Shown here piece by piece: positions 25,721 to 35,075 of a stretch of 64,000 nt of DNA. The notes under the pieces were generated by a model that was given only the letters and a program-made list of their open reading frames with translations, had not been told where the DNA came from and ran no database searches. The stretch is from Candidatus Melainabacteria bacterium (GTDB lineage: Bacteria > Cyanobacteriota > Vampirovibrionia > Obscuribacterales > Obscuribacteraceae), in assembly GCA_017307165.1 (NCBI GenBank), contig JAFKGK010000014.1, forward strand, positions 1 through 64,000, given 5' to 3'. A program made the position numbers and the translations under genes. Every line of letters begins with the position of its first letter. The stretch's first letter is position 1.

Positions 25721-28408
25721 TTACCTTGCCCAAACTGGCAGTCGCATGATGAGGCCGGTGGCAATCGCAGAACACAAGGCCCCGAGCACCACAAGGAGCA
25801 TCTCAGTCGCATTGAGAGCCACTGTGTTTAAGAGTCCCTGCAGCACCGGCGCATAAATGGCTGCCATCAGCAAAATACCAGAAATGCCCAGATTTACTAT
25901 CATCGGCATATTTGTCATTGCCTTTCCCATACCCAATCCTGACCAGGAAAGAGCCTGAAGCAGCAGAGCCAGCGACAAACTAGCCAGTCCAATAGTGCTC
26001 TTGTGTGCGACTGCCCCTCCCATGCACACATGCAAATACAAGCAAAGCAAAACAGCGCTAGCAACCACTATACTCCTAATGCCGATTTGCTGTTTTATCA
26101 CACGACTCAATAGATGCTCGGAGCTGCTGCGCGGCGGCTTTGTCATGACATCGCTATCGCCACGCTGCAATACTATGCCTAATCCTGGGAAGACATGCAT
26201 TATCAAGTTTAACCAGAGCAGCTGCAAGGGAGTGAGCACCAGGCCAATGTCAAACAGTACGGCACCGGCGACACACATCACCGATGCCACGCTGGCAGTT
26301 AAGAGATATGCAATTGATTTTCTGATATTGGCGTAAATGATGCGCCCCTGACGAATGGCCTTAATCATAGTGGCAAAATTATCGTCCGTGATCACCATAC
26401 TGGATGCTTCACGAGCAAGAGCAGTGCCACTCCTCCCCATCGCTACGCCAATGTTTGATTGCCGTAATGCTGGTGCATCGTTAACTCCGTCTCCAGTCAT
26501 TGCTACGATCTCTCCATCAGCCTGCAATGCTCTGACCACAGCCAGCTTCATTTCTGGTGTCACTCTGGCAAGCACCGTTGCGTCTCTCAGGGCCAAGCGC
26601 AGCTCAGACTCATTCATCTTGCTCAGCTCGCTACCCGTCAGCACTGGATCACCCGAGGAGCGTGGATCAAGCAGATTTAGATCACGCGCTATAGCCTGCG
26701 CGGTTGCAGGTTGATCGCCTGTGACCATGATCACCTTGATCCCGGCATTCTTGCAACTTTCAATGGCAGCTTGTACCCCTTCCCGTGGCCGATCGGACAT
26801 TCCAACAAGTCCAAGCAACGTCAGATCGGTTTCTACAAAAGCTGCCGTCAATTTGGCAGGTTCGCTTTCAAATTTTCTATGGGCAATTGCTAAGACCCGC
26901 AAACCAAGCTTCGCCAGCTCATCATTTTTATTGATAAACCAATCCCGCTCAAGATCCGTAAGGGGCCGATCTCCGGCACCCGTACGCATAAAACAAGACC
27001 TTTTCATGACGGACTCCGGCGAGCCCTTTGTGTATACAACGCAACCCCCATCAGGAGTACGATGCAGAGTACTCATTCTTTTTCGCTCTAAGTCAAATGG
27101 TATTTCGCCTGTTCTTGGATAGGCGCCAACCAGATGATCATGCACCAGCCCTACTTTGCCTGCAGCAGCGATTAGAGCGCCTTCGGTCGGATCCCCATGG
27201 ACATGCCATTGTGTGCCACCATCGTGATTCTCGATTTTTGCGTCATTGCATAGTGCTGCTGCTCTTAGCAAATCGACGACCATGCCGTCATCGCTTGCAC
27301 TTACCGACAGCCCATCCTCGGTGATCTCACCCTTTGGCTCATATCCAGCACCTGAGAGCTTGAGGTGTCTGCTATTGCAGACAAGATCAGTAAGCACCAT
27401 CTGATTTTCCGTCAGGGTACCTGTCTTATCACTGCAAATGATGGTAGTGCATCCCAATGTCTCTACAGCGCCGAGTTGTCGGACGAGAGCTCGAGCATGC
27501 ACCATGCGCTGAGTACCGACAGCGAGTGCCAGAGTAGCGACAACGGGCATGCCTTCTGGAATGGCAGCAACGGCTAGTGCAATAGCCGTCTGAATCATCA
27601 TCCAGACATCTTCTTGATGCCAGATGCCCACGGCAGCCAGGATCGAGCACAGAACAAAGATCGCGACGGTTAGCTGCCTCCCCAGTTCTTCGAGCTTTTC
27701 TTCGAGGGGAGTGCGCCTTGAGACTGCCTCTGTCAAAAGGCATCCCAGGTGTCCAAGGCGCGTTTGATCGCCTGTGGCAGTGACAACACCACGCCCCCGG
27801 CCGGCCAATATGAGCGTGCCTTGCAAGGCAATCTGAGCATCCGGATCGTCATCACCAATATTGGTGGCAGACTTAAAGACCGGCACGCTTTCGCCAGACA
27901 TGGATGATTCGTCTATACTCAGACCGTAACTGTCGATAAGGCGCAAGTCTGCAGGCACGCGTGCACCAGGTTCCAGGATGGCGATGTCCCCTGGAACGAC
28001 TCGGTGCGCCGGGATTTCCTGTTCGTGACCAGCTCTGAGCACGCGAGCAGTCGGTCCTGCCAGTGCCTCCAGTTTGTCCAGCGAGACTTTTGCCTGCCAC
28101 TCAGTAATAAAGCCAATCACTGCATTGATCACTACAGCGATCATTATGCCAGCGGCCTGCATTACCTCATGAGAGACATAAGAAATAGCTGCCGCGAAAA
28201 CGAGCAGCAAAATGACGGTACCCTGAAATTGCCTGATGACAATGGTCAGAAGGCCATGCGATTTGCGCCCTCTCATCTGGTTGGCGCCAAACTGCTTGAT
28301 TCGATCCGCTACAGTACCTTCGCTCAGGCCCACACTCGGATCGACACAATAGTGCTGTATGACAGCATCCAATGATTCAAATTGTGGAGCTTCGGCACTG
28401 TTTTTCAC
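25721..28408 (-). CDS. Cation-transporting P-type ATPase (type II-like)
   Basis: The frame is open to 28732, but that would run through the preceding gene. The GTG at 28408, one base after the upstream TGA, begins the known N-terminal cation-ATPase domain. The 895-residue product has the actuator motif GESVPV, the phosphorylation site DKTGTLTENQ (D327) and the hinge TGDGVNDAPALRQSN, with about ten membrane helices. M4 reads IPEGMP, as in Ca2+/Na+-type pumps. M6 reads NLIMHVFPG (about 733-741), where Ca2+ pumps have NLVTDGLPA, so a key Asp is absent and the ion is uncertain. It is the last gene of the hydrogenase operon. It probably restores ion gradients under energy limitation. Confidence 0.85.
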   Translation of the reverse strand: MKNSAEAPQFESLDAVIQHYCVDPSVGLSEGTVADRIKQFGANQMRGRKSHGLLTIVIRQFQGTVILLLVFAAAISYVSHEVMQAAGIMIAVVINAVIGFITEWQAKVSLDKLEALAGPTARVLRAGHEQEIPAHRVVPGDIAILEPGARVPADLRLIDSYGLSIDESSMSGESVPVFKSATNIGDDDPDAQIALQGTLILAGRGRGVVTATGDQTRLGHLGCLLTEAVSRRTPLEEKLEELGRQLTVAIFVLCSILAAVGIWHQEDVWMMIQTAIALAVAAIPEGMPVVATLALAVGTQRMVHARALVRQLGAVETLGCTTIICSDKTGTLTENQMVLTDLVCNSRHLKLSGAGYEPKGEITEDGLSVSASDDGMVVDLLRAAALCNDAKIENHDGGTQWHVHGDPTEGALIAAAGKVGLVHDHLVGAYPRTGEIPFDLERKRMSTLHRTPDGGCVVYTKGSPESVMKRSCFMRTGAGDRPLTDLERDWFINKNDELAKLGLRVLAIAHRKFESEPAKLTAAFVETDLTLLGLVGMSDRPREGVQAAIESCKNAGIKVIMVTGDQPATAQAIARDLNLLDPRSSGDPVLTGSELSKMNESELRLALRDATVLARVTPEMKLAVVRALQADGEIVAMTGDGVNDAPALRQSNIGVAMGRSGTALAREASSMVITDDNFATMIKAIRQGRIIYANIRKSIAYLLTASVASVMCVAGAVLFDIGLVLTPLQLLWLNLIMHVFPGLGIVLQRGDSDVMTKPPRSSSEHLLSRVIKQQIGIRSIVVASAVLLCLYLHVCMGGAVAHKSTIGLASLSLALLLQALSWSGLGMGKAMTNMPMIVNLGISGILLMAAIYAPVLQGLLNTVALNATEMLLVVLGALCSAIATGLIMRLPVWAR

Positions 28409-28409
28409 G

Positions 28410-29765
28410 TCAGCGCAACCAGGGAAAGGAATGCGACTCCCGTTCCAAATTTTCTCGGAAGTCAGGATGCGCAATACCAATAAGGGCTCGCACGCGCTCT
28501 TTGAGCGTCCGGCCGTAAAGTTGAGCAACACCATATTCGGTGACGACATAGTGCACATCGGCACGAGACGTAACCACACCGCTGCCCGGCGCAAGCCGCG
28601 CAACGATCCTTGAGACTGTGCCACTTTTAGCAGTGGATGGCATGGCAATAATTGCCTTGCCACCCCTGGAACGCGAGGCTCCCCTGATAAAATCGACCTG
28701 CCCACCAAAGCCACTATAGAGATAATCGCCAATGGAGTCGGCCACGACCTGACCAGTGAGATCTACTTGCAGAGCCGAGTTGATCGCCGTCATTTTGTGA
28801 TTTGCCGCAATTATCACAGGATCGTTGATAAAATCACTGGGCTGAAACTCAATCAAGGGATTATTGTCCACAAAGTCATAAAGGCGTCTGGTCCCCATAA
28901 TGAAACTCACAGCGACCTTACCTGGCAGGACAGTTTTAGCTTCATTGGTAATGACACCCTTTACAATGAGGTCGACGATGCCGTCTGAGAGCATCTCACT
29001 ATGTACGCCCAGATTGCGCTTGTCGCTCAAATATTTGAGCACCGCATCGGGTATCATCCCGATCCCCAGTTGAATAGTGGCATCATCCTCCACCAGATCT
29101 GCCACATTTTTCCCAATTGCTTCCTCTACTGCTGTCGGTATTGCGGGCACCAGCTCAGGTAATGGGCGATCGGTCTCCACTATTCGATCAAGCTGGCTTA
29201 CATGCACAAATGAACGCCCTAGCGTCCGTGGCATCTGCTTGTTGACTTCGGCAATCACAAATCGAGCTTGTTTGCATGCAGAGATCGTACAATCAACAGA
29301 TACACCATAGCTGCAAAAGCCGTGAGCGTCAGGTGGAGATACCTGCATCAAACAGACATCCACAGCAACCTCGCCTGACTCGAACAAACCAGGGATTTCA
29401 CTCAGAAAAATGGGCATGTAGTCGGCGCGCCCCTCATTGATCGCCTGCCTGACATTGGGACCGATGAAAAGCGCATGAACATTGAACGAGTCAGCGTACT
29501 CAGGTTTGACGTAGTCAGCCTTGCCTAAAGTCAAAATATGGAGGACCTTTACCCCCCTTAGCTCCGGCGCTCTCTGGACCATGGCGTCGATAAGGATCTC
29601 TGGTGCAGCGGCATGGGAATGTATGTAGACAGAATCACCCGACTTGATCACCTGAACAGCATCCGATGCTCTCATCACCTTTTGTGCGTAGTCACTCTGC
29701 CACGCATGCTCCATCCTGCCCTCATGTTTTTCTGCCATTTCAGCCAACAATGTCTCTTTACTCAT
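28410..29765 (-). CDS. Acetyl-CoA hydrolase/4-hydroxybutyrate CoA-transferase family protein
   Basis: The 451-residue product matches the CoA-transferase family that includes 4-hydroxybutyrate and acetate CoA-transferases. The catalytic Glu is expected at E257 in GVHSEMLSDG, and the glycine-rich oxyanion/CoA loop is YSGFGGQVDF (about 350-359). Both halves of the two-domain fold are complete. It moves CoA between an acyl-CoA and a free acid such as acetate, which allows energy saving in fermentation. Its ATG overlaps the stop of the hydrogenase large subunit (ATGA), tying it to H2 metabolism, and the ATPase gene starts one base after its stop. The exact acyl group cannot be read from sequence. 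Confidence 0.85.
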   Translation of the reverse strand: MSKETLLAEMAEKHEGRMEHAWQSDYAQKVMRASDAVQVIKSGDSVYIHSHAAAPEILIDAMVQRAPELRGVKVLHILTLGKADYVKPEYADSFNVHALFIGPNVRQAINEGRADYMPIFLSEIPGLFESGEVAVDVCLMQVSPPDAHGFCSYGVSVDCTISACKQARFVIAEVNKQMPRTLGRSFVHVSQLDRIVETDRPLPELVPAIPTAVEEAIGKNVADLVEDDATIQLGIGMIPDAVLKYLSDKRNLGVHSEMLSDGIVDLIVKGVITNEAKTVLPGKVAVSFIMGTRRLYDFVDNNPLIEFQPSDFINDPVIIAANHKMTAINSALQVDLTGQVVADSIGDYLYSGFGGQVDFIRGASRSRGGKAIIAMPSTAKSGTVSRIVARLAPGSGVVTSRADVHYVVTEYGVAQLYGRTLKERVRALIGIAHPDFRENLERESHSFPWLR

Positions 29766-31084
29766 TTAGCTTTTACACTCCTGATCTGCACCATGTGAGT
29801 TGCGCAAGTGTTGCACGGATCATATGCTCTCACCAGCGTCTCTAAACTGCTCTGCAGCAAAGCAGGGTCCAAAGCCATCTGCTGCTCGACGACCGTGCAA
29901 ATATCAAGCTCGATCTGCGCCGTATTTTGCGCTGATGGCGTAATCATGTCTGCGGCTACAATTTTTCCTTTTTCGTCCAACTCATAGTAGTGATACAGAG
30001 TGCCTCGCGGACACTCTACGGCGCCTACTCCTCGCCCGGCCTTTACCAATCCATCCAGATGTGTTGCCCCCTCCGACTCGAAGCCGCCTGCAGCAAGTTG
30101 CTCGACGAACACTATCGATTGCTCAATCGCCTCCAGTATCTCGATAGCTTGAGCAAGGTTGTTCCACAATGAGCAGGCCTTGCCTGATGCCAGCGGACTT
30201 TTGTCGAACACACTGCGTGCGGTCTTGCCGAGCCGATCAGCAAAGAAGAACAATCTCGCCATGGCCCCGACCATAAAGGGCTTACCGCCCAAGTGGGTTG
30301 ATATCTTGGCGTGACTGTATGCCACCACGCGTTCATTCAAATACTCTTTGTAATTAGCTACTGGCGCCTCCCAGCCGTCGCTTGCACGAACGACCTCTCC
30401 AAAATAACCATAACCCGGACCGTCTGGGACCACTGCCAAAAAGCATGCTTCTGCAGTCCTCTCAATAGGCAAAGTCAGCCCACTCAGCAAATCGCAAAGA
30501 TGCAGAGCATAGGTCCTGGATTCATCCAATATACGCAATAGCGGCATAAGGTCTTGCTCGAGGGGATAACGAGACAAGCCACCGACATGCAGATTTACTG
30601 GGTGAAATGGCCTGCCACCAATAATCGTCTGAATGGAGGCGCCAAGATTTCTAAGCTTCGTCCACACTTCAAACTCTTTTTGATGTTTAGTGGCAAAGTC
30701 CAACAAGTCAGGGGTCTTAAGAAAATCAGGCAATGCCAAAGCACAAATATGCGTCGCATGGGATTCGATGATCATGCCCAAATGCATTAGCTGTCGGCAC
30801 AGATTGGTGTGTACTGACGGCTTAAACTCAAAAATATTTTCGATCGCTCTTACCGCTGCAAGTACGTGCCCAGTCGAACAAATTGCGCACACTCGCGAGG
30901 TAATGTGCGGCATTTCCTCATATTGATGCCCCAGCACGATACGCTCAAAAAATCTTGTACCTTCAAAGACCTCCAATTGGACATTTGCTACGCGACCATC
31001 GCTGATATCTACGGTTACTGCAGAATGCCCCTCGACCCGACAAATCTCAGGTATCTCGATTGTTCGTCGTTCAATCCCGCTCAT
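29762..31084 (-). CDS. hyhL: [NiFe]-hydrogenase large (alpha) subunit, group 3b-like
   Basis: The 440-residue product binds the Ni-Fe site. The N-terminal motif is RVCAIC (C66, C69) and the C-terminal motif is DPCNTCATH (C424, C427, H430). Ten residues (MVQIRSVKAK) follow the His and would be removed by the maturation protease encoded at 35068. RVEGH near residue 16 is also typical. Gene order beta-gamma-delta-alpha matches the soluble four-subunit sulfhydrogenase type (hydBGDA/hyhBGSL), which couples H2 to NAD(P)H and may reduce sulfur. The start is two bases after the stop of the small subunit. Group assignment is by operon layout and motifs; direction of the reaction in the cell is inference. 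Confidence 0.9.
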   Translation of the reverse strand: MSGIERRTIEIPEICRVEGHSAVTVDISDGRVANVQLEVFEGTRFFERIVLGHQYEEMPHITSRVCAICSTGHVLAAVRAIENIFEFKPSVHTNLCRQLMHLGMIIESHATHICALALPDFLKTPDLLDFATKHQKEFEVWTKLRNLGASIQTIIGGRPFHPVNLHVGGLSRYPLEQDLMPLLRILDESRTYALHLCDLLSGLTLPIERTAEACFLAVVPDGPGYGYFGEVVRASDGWEAPVANYKEYLNERVVAYSHAKISTHLGGKPFMVGAMARLFFFADRLGKTARSVFDKSPLASGKACSLWNNLAQAIEILEAIEQSIVFVEQLAAGGFESEGATHLDGLVKAGRGVGAVECPRGTLYHYYELDEKGKIVAADMITPSAQNTAQIELDICTVVEQQMALDPALLQSSLETLVRAYDPCNTCATHMVQIRSVKAK

Positions 31085-31086
31085 TT

Positions 31087-31872
31087 TTATGCGACCTCTG
31101 CATCTGGCTTCATCCGGGCAAACAAAGTATCGGGCGCACCAAAAGTCTGCAGCCGGCTCAAGACCTCATCCAACTGATAGCCCTTTTCTTGCAGGATAGT
31201 TGCCATTGCTGCCATCTGTGGTGATTGGCAGGGCCCCCAGCAACCATAGCAAGCCGCACCAAGACTGGGGCAGAGCGCACCACAACCGGCCGCTGTCACC
31301 GGTCCTAAACAAGGCAGATTCTTTTCAATCAACACACAAGGATTCTCTCTGAGCTTGCACTCTAGACATACCGGCTTATGCGTTATGTACGGCAGATGGT
31401 CCTTGAGCAAACTCGCAGTGACAGAGAGAAATTGCGTGGCATTGATTGGGCAACCTGAAAGCATTGCATCAACGTGAACGAAATCAGATAGTGGGCGCGC
31501 GGGTAAAGCTTTGATCGGGGACTCATCACCATAAACAGCGTGCAACATATCCTCAACGTGACATCGCGAGCAAGCACCAGCCTGCACGCATCCCCAAACC
31601 GCACAATTGCCGATAGCAATCAGCCACCGCGAATTGCTCCTGATCCTTTTTAGTTTCTCGATATCATGCGGCTGGCTCACGCTGCCTTCAACGAACGTGA
31701 TATCGACAGGTCCACACTCATTTTTGCTTTGAGCAAACGGAAAACTCACAATGCGTACAAATGGTAATAGCTGCTCTAAATTGTCCAAAATGACAAGCAG
31801 CTCCCCTGCACAGCCGGTCAGACTCTCTACGGCAATGCAAGGCAAAGTTTTCTGTTCGGTGGTAGTCGTCAT
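31087..31872 (-). CDS. hyhS: [NiFe]-hydrogenase small (delta) subunit
   Basis: The 261-residue product carries Fe-S clusters for electron transfer to the large subunit. Conserved cysteine segments are visible: AIGNCAVWGC, SGCPIN, KPVCLECKLRENPC, CLGPVTAAGCGALCPSLGAACYGCWGPC. The first proximal-cluster motif, expected as CxGC in related subunits, here reads C21-A-G-E24, so one usual ligand is a Glu. It has no Tat signal, consistent with a cytosolic enzyme. Its ATG overlaps the stop of the gamma subunit gene (ATGA). Alternative first-ligand arrangements may exist in this lineage. Confidence 0.85.
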   Translation of the reverse strand: MTTTTEQKTLPCIAVESLTGCAGELLVILDNLEQLLPFVRIVSFPFAQSKNECGPVDITFVEGSVSQPHDIEKLKRIRSNSRWLIAIGNCAVWGCVQAGACSRCHVEDMLHAVYGDESPIKALPARPLSDFVHVDAMLSGCPINATQFLSVTASLLKDHLPYITHKPVCLECKLRENPCVLIEKNLPCLGPVTAAGCGALCPSLGAACYGCWGPCQSPQMAAMATILQEKGYQLDEVLSRLQTFGAPDTLFARMKPDAEVA

Positions 31873-32726
31873 TGTGCTCCTCCGTTATCGCATTCGATAA
31901 GTTCTGGCACAAACTTGAGATCAGCGAGCTGAAATACAGGTCCGGCCTGACATGTAAAACGTCCACCAATAAAGCAATGACCGCATTTACCAATCCCGCA
32001 CTTCATCTGTCTTTCGAGCGAGAGCCAGATGTTTTGATCAGTCACATGCTTGGCCTTTAGCTCCTCAATCACATACTTGTACATGACAGGTGGTCCACAT
32101 ATTGCAACTTGAAAGTCATGGTCAATCGCTGCTTGCCGGATCATGTCCGTGACTCGCCCAACCTGCATTGCAAAGGGAGGCAACTCACATACTGTCGCAT
32201 CGTCCGCAGCTAAAAAGACATGTATATCCCCTCGCTGCAATAGCAGTTTCAACTCCTCCCTAAAGAGCATTTCGTCTGAGTGCCGCATTCCATAAATGAG
32301 AATGACTTTCCCAAAATCCTGACGATGGTCGAGGACATACTGCCAGAGTGACCTGATTGGTGCGATGCCCAGTCCGCCCGCCACCATACACAGGTTTTGT
32401 CCTTTGTATCGTTCAACCGGGAACCCATGTCCATAAGGGCCCCGCAGTCCGGCCCAGTCTCCCTCGCTCATTTGAAACAGAGCGTTGGTCACCCTCCCGA
32501 CTCTGCGCACTAGTAGTTGAATACTCTCGGTGACTCGTCCTGAACACACAGAGATAGGGCACTCACCCACGCCCGGAACCCAAAGCTCGACAAATTGCCC
32601 TGGCTTGCAAGCTGCGAGTCTATCTGTGTCTGTCTTAAACTCAAACAAATAATTGTCCTGAGCCATAGGCACAATGGAGCGAATGACTCCCTTTTCTGGC
32701 ATAAATGGTGTGCTAATTTGCATCAT
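31869..32726 (-). CDS. hyhG: Hydrogenase gamma subunit, FAD/NAD(P)-binding oxidoreductase
   Basis: The 285-residue product is a ferredoxin-reductase-fold diaphorase: an FAD-binding barrel (about 10-105), an NAD(P)-binding region with VAGGLGIAPIRSLW (about 115-128) and CGPPVMYK, and a C-terminal [2Fe-2S] site with CGIGKCGHC followed by a fourth Cys in FTCQAG. It passes electrons between NAD(P)H and the hydrogenase Fe-S chain. The start overlaps the beta gene's stop by 14 bp. NADP against NAD preference cannot be decided from the motif alone. Confidence 0.88.
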   Translation of the reverse strand: MMQISTPFMPEKGVIRSIVPMAQDNYLFEFKTDTDRLAACKPGQFVELWVPGVGECPISVCSGRVTESIQLLVRRVGRVTNALFQMSEGDWAGLRGPYGHGFPVERYKGQNLCMVAGGLGIAPIRSLWQYVLDHRQDFGKVILIYGMRHSDEMLFREELKLLLQRGDIHVFLAADDATVCELPPFAMQVGRVTDMIRQAAIDHDFQVAICGPPVMYKYVIEELKAKHVTDQNIWLSLERQMKCGIGKCGHCFIGGRFTCQAGPVFQLADLKFVPELIECDNGGAQ

Positions 32727-33774
32727 GTTTGGTTTTCGCTTGATTAGTAGCTTGCAACGCTTGCACCACAGACACTATGTCGTCGATCCCAGCCGGACAG
32801 GAGACAGTACACCGGCCGCAACCAACACATGTTTGAAAGCCAAAGGGATCGTCAAAGCCATGCAGTTTGTGCCTGTACCAAAACTTGAGCCGATCTACCG
32901 GCCCTGGACGAAAGTTATAGTCGGCGGCAACTTGAGCGAAGCCTACAAATTGACAGCTATCCCATTCACGTCGGCGCTCACCCGACGTCCCATTTAAACT
33001 GGCAATATCCACAAGATCAAAGCAATAACAAGTTGGGCATACTGGAGTGCAATTGCCGCAGCTCAGGCAGCGATCTGCCATTTCATCCCAAATCTTGTTG
33101 TCCCACTCCATGGCCATGACGGAGCGCAGATTGTCCGGCTTAAAACCATTGGTAAAAGCCTGGGCGCGATTGCTCCAAAATGCCTTGTATCTGGACTCAT
33201 CATCTTGCCCTGCCGCTCTCAATAGCGGCATAATTGGGTCAACGGCCTTGACTCCAGCTGCGGTGCGTACCTCAAGTAGATAATCATCGCCAATATCTGT
33301 AAGAAAAAGGTCGTAGCCGCTCTCAGGGCAGTCAGTGCCCATAGATTGGCAAAAGCAGTGCTTATCCGGCATGCATGAAAGTCCGACGATCAAACTGGAT
33401 TGACGCCTGTTCAGATAATGGCTATCGGCAGGTCCTGCAGTAAAGATAGTGTCCATGATACCCAGGCCGGCCAGATCGCATGGATGCACACCGAATAAAA
33501 TCTGAAAATCAATCTCTGGTTTATGCTCCTCGATTTGTACATCGTTGTATCTCAGAATGGTCTCCTGAGTCGGATAGAAATATTTTTTTGGTGGCAGAAT
33601 CGTCCTTAATGCCTCAAAAGCAATTTGCTCGTGAGACTCTACCTGGCGAAACGAATATGACTGATCGGAAACCTTGACCGGTGCGTAAACTCGGCCCAGC
33701 TTGCTCAAGGACTCGAAGAACTCAGCAAACGAATCTTTTGCCAGTACAAAACAATGATCCATCATTATAATCAC
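32713..33774 (-). CDS. hyhB: Hydrogenase beta subunit, 4Fe-4S dicluster protein
   Basis: The 353-residue product has two ferredoxin-like [4Fe-4S] motifs: CLSCGNCTPVCPTC (about 238-251) and CVGCGRCTVSCP (about 319-330). The N-terminal half contains GVHPCDLAGL (about 96-105) and CFCQSMGTDCPE, as in beta subunits of sulfhydrogenases and related dicluster proteins. It probably links the gamma-bound flavin to the core or to an external acceptor such as polysulfide. The ATG overlaps the hypC stop (ATGA). Confidence 0.87.
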   Translation of the reverse strand: MIIMMDHCFVLAKDSFAEFFESLSKLGRVYAPVKVSDQSYSFRQVESHEQIAFEALRTILPPKKYFYPTQETILRYNDVQIEEHKPEIDFQILFGVHPCDLAGLGIMDTIFTAGPADSHYLNRRQSSLIVGLSCMPDKHCFCQSMGTDCPESGYDLFLTDIGDDYLLEVRTAAGVKAVDPIMPLLRAAGQDDESRYKAFWSNRAQAFTNGFKPDNLRSVMAMEWDNKIWDEMADRCLSCGNCTPVCPTCYCFDLVDIASLNGTSGERRREWDSCQFVGFAQVAADYNFRPGPVDRLKFWYRHKLHGFDDPFGFQTCVGCGRCTVSCPAGIDDIVSVVQALQATNQAKTKHDAN

Positions 33775-34001
33775 CCGACTGTTTTTGCCGATTTGCCAGT
33801 GATCCCTCTAAGGAGCCGGATCGTCTCCTCGGCCTCCTCATCTGCTAATCGCCGCAAGGCAACCGGCCCATAAATCAAAACCCAATCACCAATTGCAGCT
33901 TGGTCTACGCCCAGATAAACCTGTCGCCGCTCTGAATACACATCGACCACTGCTTTTCTGCCGTCAAGGGAGACAATCCTGGCTGGAACTGATATACACA
34001 T
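33771..34001 (-). CDS. hypC: Hydrogenase maturation chaperone HypC
   Basis: The frame is open to 34076, but HypC must begin Met-Cys, because Cys2 carries the Fe(CN)2CO unit. The ATG at 34001 gives MCISVPARIVSL, with AGGTGA seven bases upstream that overlaps the hypB stop codon. The resulting 76-residue protein is of normal HypC size and has the expected OB-like strands and C-terminal acidic helix (DEEAEETIRLL). It delivers the Fe-ligand group to the large subunit together with HypD, which is not in this window. Confidence 0.88.
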   Translation of the reverse strand: MCISVPARIVSLDGRKAVVDVYSERRQVYLGVDQAAIGDWVLIYGPVALRRLADEEAEETIRLLRGITGKSAKTVG

Positions 34002-34012
34002 ATCAACATCAC

Positions 34013-34699
34013 CTAAATAGAAACCGGCATGTTCTTTTGACTCTGCAGGTACGCGCTGGAGAGCCAATTGAGCCAATCATCGATCCCTTGACCAGTCACT
34101 ATAGAAACAGCAAAGCACTGTGCTCGCGGGTTGAGATCTTGCACGTACTGGGTGGCCCGGGCGACGCTAAAATTGACATAGGGCAGCAAATCGCACTTAG
34201 TAAACAACACTACATCGCAGTTGTGAAATATAACTGGATACTTGAGCGGCTTATCATCCCCTTCTGTCACAGAAAGGAGCACAACACGCTTGTGCTCTCC
34301 CAGCGGAAAATCAGCGGGGCAAACAAGGTTACCGACATTTTCGATAAATAAATAGTCGAGTTTGTCGAGCGCCTTAGAATGCACGACGCGAGCGACCATT
34401 TGCGCATCAAGGTGGCAACTCTTACCGGTGGATATTTGCGATACATCCACGCCCAGCTTGCGCAATCGATCTGCATCGAGCTCTCCCACCATGTCACCTT
34501 CTATCACCGAGCACTGCCAGTGCTTGCTGAGATCAAGCAATGATCTCTCGAGCAGACTGGTCTTACCGGCGCCTGGTGCACTCATTAAGTTGATGCACAA
34601 AAGCCCAGCGGCATCAAAGTGCTCCCGGTTATGCGCGGCCAGGTCCTCGTTGTTATTTAAAATGCGCTCTAGCATGTGCTCATCTGACGACTCGTGCAT
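34013..34699 (-). CDS. hypB: Hydrogenase nickel incorporation GTPase HypB
   Basis: The product has Walker A SAPGAGKTSLL (about 40-50), switch region EGDMVGELDADRL, Cys/His metal site TGKSCHLDA (about 91-99), ENVGNLVCP (about 119-127) and the guanine-specificity-like motif TKCDL. It uses GTP to drive Ni insertion into the large subunit with HypA. The His-rich nickel-storage N-terminus of some HypB proteins is absent. The ATG at 34699 lies inside the end of hypA; an ATG at 34675, after the hypA stop, is an alternative start. Confidence 0.9.
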   Translation of the reverse strand: MHESSDEHMLERILNNNEDLAAHNREHFDAAGLLCINLMSAPGAGKTSLLERSLLDLSKHWQCSVIEGDMVGELDADRLRKLGVDVSQISTGKSCHLDAQMVARVVHSKALDKLDYLFIENVGNLVCPADFPLGEHKRVVLLSVTEGDDKPLKYPVIFHNCDVVLFTKCDLLPYVNFSVARATQYVQDLNPRAQCFAVSIVTGQGIDDWLNWLSSAYLQSQKNMPVSI

Positions 34700-35075
34700 G
34701 ATCCTTTTGCTCCTCGTGTAAGACAGTCTCCAGACTTACATTGACTACATCCAGCTCCTCGCCCGAAATCAATTTGCCGATGCCGCTACCGCACAATGGG
34801 CAGCAATATGCTTGTTGGTAGCACGGATGATATGCATGCTGACTCTCTTTGCACAGCGCAGTGGCGCTCGGCATCTCCAAGTGCAACTCGCATCCGCTTG
34901 TCCTTTGATCGAACATCTTTAAACTATCAAAGGCAAATTCTAGTGATTCGCGATCTACATTGCGAAATTGGCCTGCCACTACATGGACCTGAAGTGCGCG
35001 CAAGGCGCCGGGTGTCCTTGCAATCTGTTTGGATACAATCTCTAAGATCGATTTTGCGATGGTGGCTTCATGCAT
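34680..35075 (-). CDS. hypA: Hydrogenase nickel chaperone HypA
   Basis: The 131-residue product begins MHE, whose His2 binds nickel. The zinc region normally has CxxC then CPxC. Here it reads C75 with C85 ten residues later, then CCPLCG (C91, C92, C95), so the first Cys pair is unusually spaced. The rest (HVVAGQFRNVDRESLEFAFD) is standard. The start overlaps the end of the protease gene by 8 bp. Confidence 0.88.
   Translation of the reverse strand: MHEATIAKSILEIVSKQIARTPGALRALQVHVVAGQFRNVDRESLEFAFDSLKMFDQRTSGCELHLEMPSATALCKESQHAYHPCYQQAYCCPLCGSGIGKLISGEELDVVNVSLETVLHEEQKDHARVVR

Noticed and set aside
29762-33774. Bidirectional HoxEFUYH hydrogenase typical of cyanobacteria (group 3d)
   Set aside because: There are no HoxE, HoxF or HoxU-type diaphorase genes; the FAD/NAD(P) subunit and dicluster subunit order fits group 3b.
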